Shown: positions 63,966 through 64,000 of the stretch, piece by piece
Layout: each line of letters begins with the position of its first letter
Position numbering within the stretch: the first letter of the stretch is position 1
Assembly: GCA_942490535.1 (NCBI GenBank)
Contig: CALNXQ010000002.1
Location: 744,001 to 808,000, forward strand
Direction: 5' to 3'
Source of the DNA: JAEINY01 sp942490535
GTDB lineage: Bacteria > Bacteroidota > Bacteroidia > Bacteroidales > Marinilabiliaceae
Length of the DNA stretch: 64,000 nt
Notes under the pieces: generated by a model
What the model was told of the DNA's origin: nothing
The model's input: only the letters and a program-made list of their open reading frames with translations
Database searches by the model: none
Program-made: the position numbers and the translations under genes

Positions 63966-64000
63966 TGGCAGCTGGCTTTTAGTCATTAGCCACTAGCTAA

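Overview
The window comes from a member of the Bacteroidota, most like the marine or anaerobic Bacteroidales/Marinilabiliales type. The evidence is consistent throughout: TAnnTTTG -7 promoter boxes before many genes, a type IX secretion sorting domain on a subtilase, DUF5777 and RemB/Wzi-like outer-membrane barrels, a periplasmic-propeller sensor kinase, a START-like domain protein, DUF5522 and DUF2007 proteins, and lipoproteins with acidic residues just after the lipidated cysteine. The placement below phylum is inference.

Layout. 1-3760: the 3' part of a propeller/Y_Y_Y sensor kinase and its LuxR-type response regulator. 3957-6515: a surface papain-like lipoprotein, then an IS1182-type element inserted in a 12-bp palindrome. 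6619-7630: an ECF sigma factor and a small membrane protein, possibly its anti-sigma. 7723-19326: mostly housekeeping (Gate-domain transporter, MutS2, an S9-type peptidase, a RemB-like barrel, two DEAD-box helicases, two identical tRNA-Met genes). 19589-33982: START-like protein, LptF/G-type permease, RibBA, a DUF5777 barrel plus YceI pair, AnmK, a PyrD-like protein, Fmt, a LysM glucosaminidase, cytidine deaminase, an RluA-type synthase, PanB and a DcaP-like porin.

34039-39795 is a seven-gene minus-strand cluster that stands out. In transcription order it encodes a hexaheme lipoprotein on a collagen-like stalk, a monoheme lipoprotein, a DUF5777 outer-membrane barrel, a monoheme cytochrome c, a membrane-anchored heptaheme cytochrome c, a cytochrome b and a ResB-like maturation protein. 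With 15 CxxCH sites it could carry electrons from the inner membrane across the periplasm to the cell surface. A Crp/Fnr regulator is divergent, and a near-perfect FNR-type box lies between them.

40922-54995 holds a two-component system (NtrY-like kinase, NtrC-like regulator) divergent from an adaptor, an ABC ATPase and three large FtsX-type permeases. A 17-bp palindrome and a -24/-12-like promoter lie between the two transcription units. The permease series has visible relics of two more members, and a 399-bp array of exactly 21-bp units sits where one was lost. A similar 20/21-bp array lies at 27083-27287.

55365-64000: DnaK, a MORN-like repeat protein, a T9SS-exported subtilase, and xseA and xseB separated by a TPR sensor kinase. 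Noncoding items worth attention are a possible minus-strand small RNA at 9717-9837 and a hairpin-rich stretch ending in a terminator at 16016-16290. No CRISPR array, prophage or rRNA was seen.
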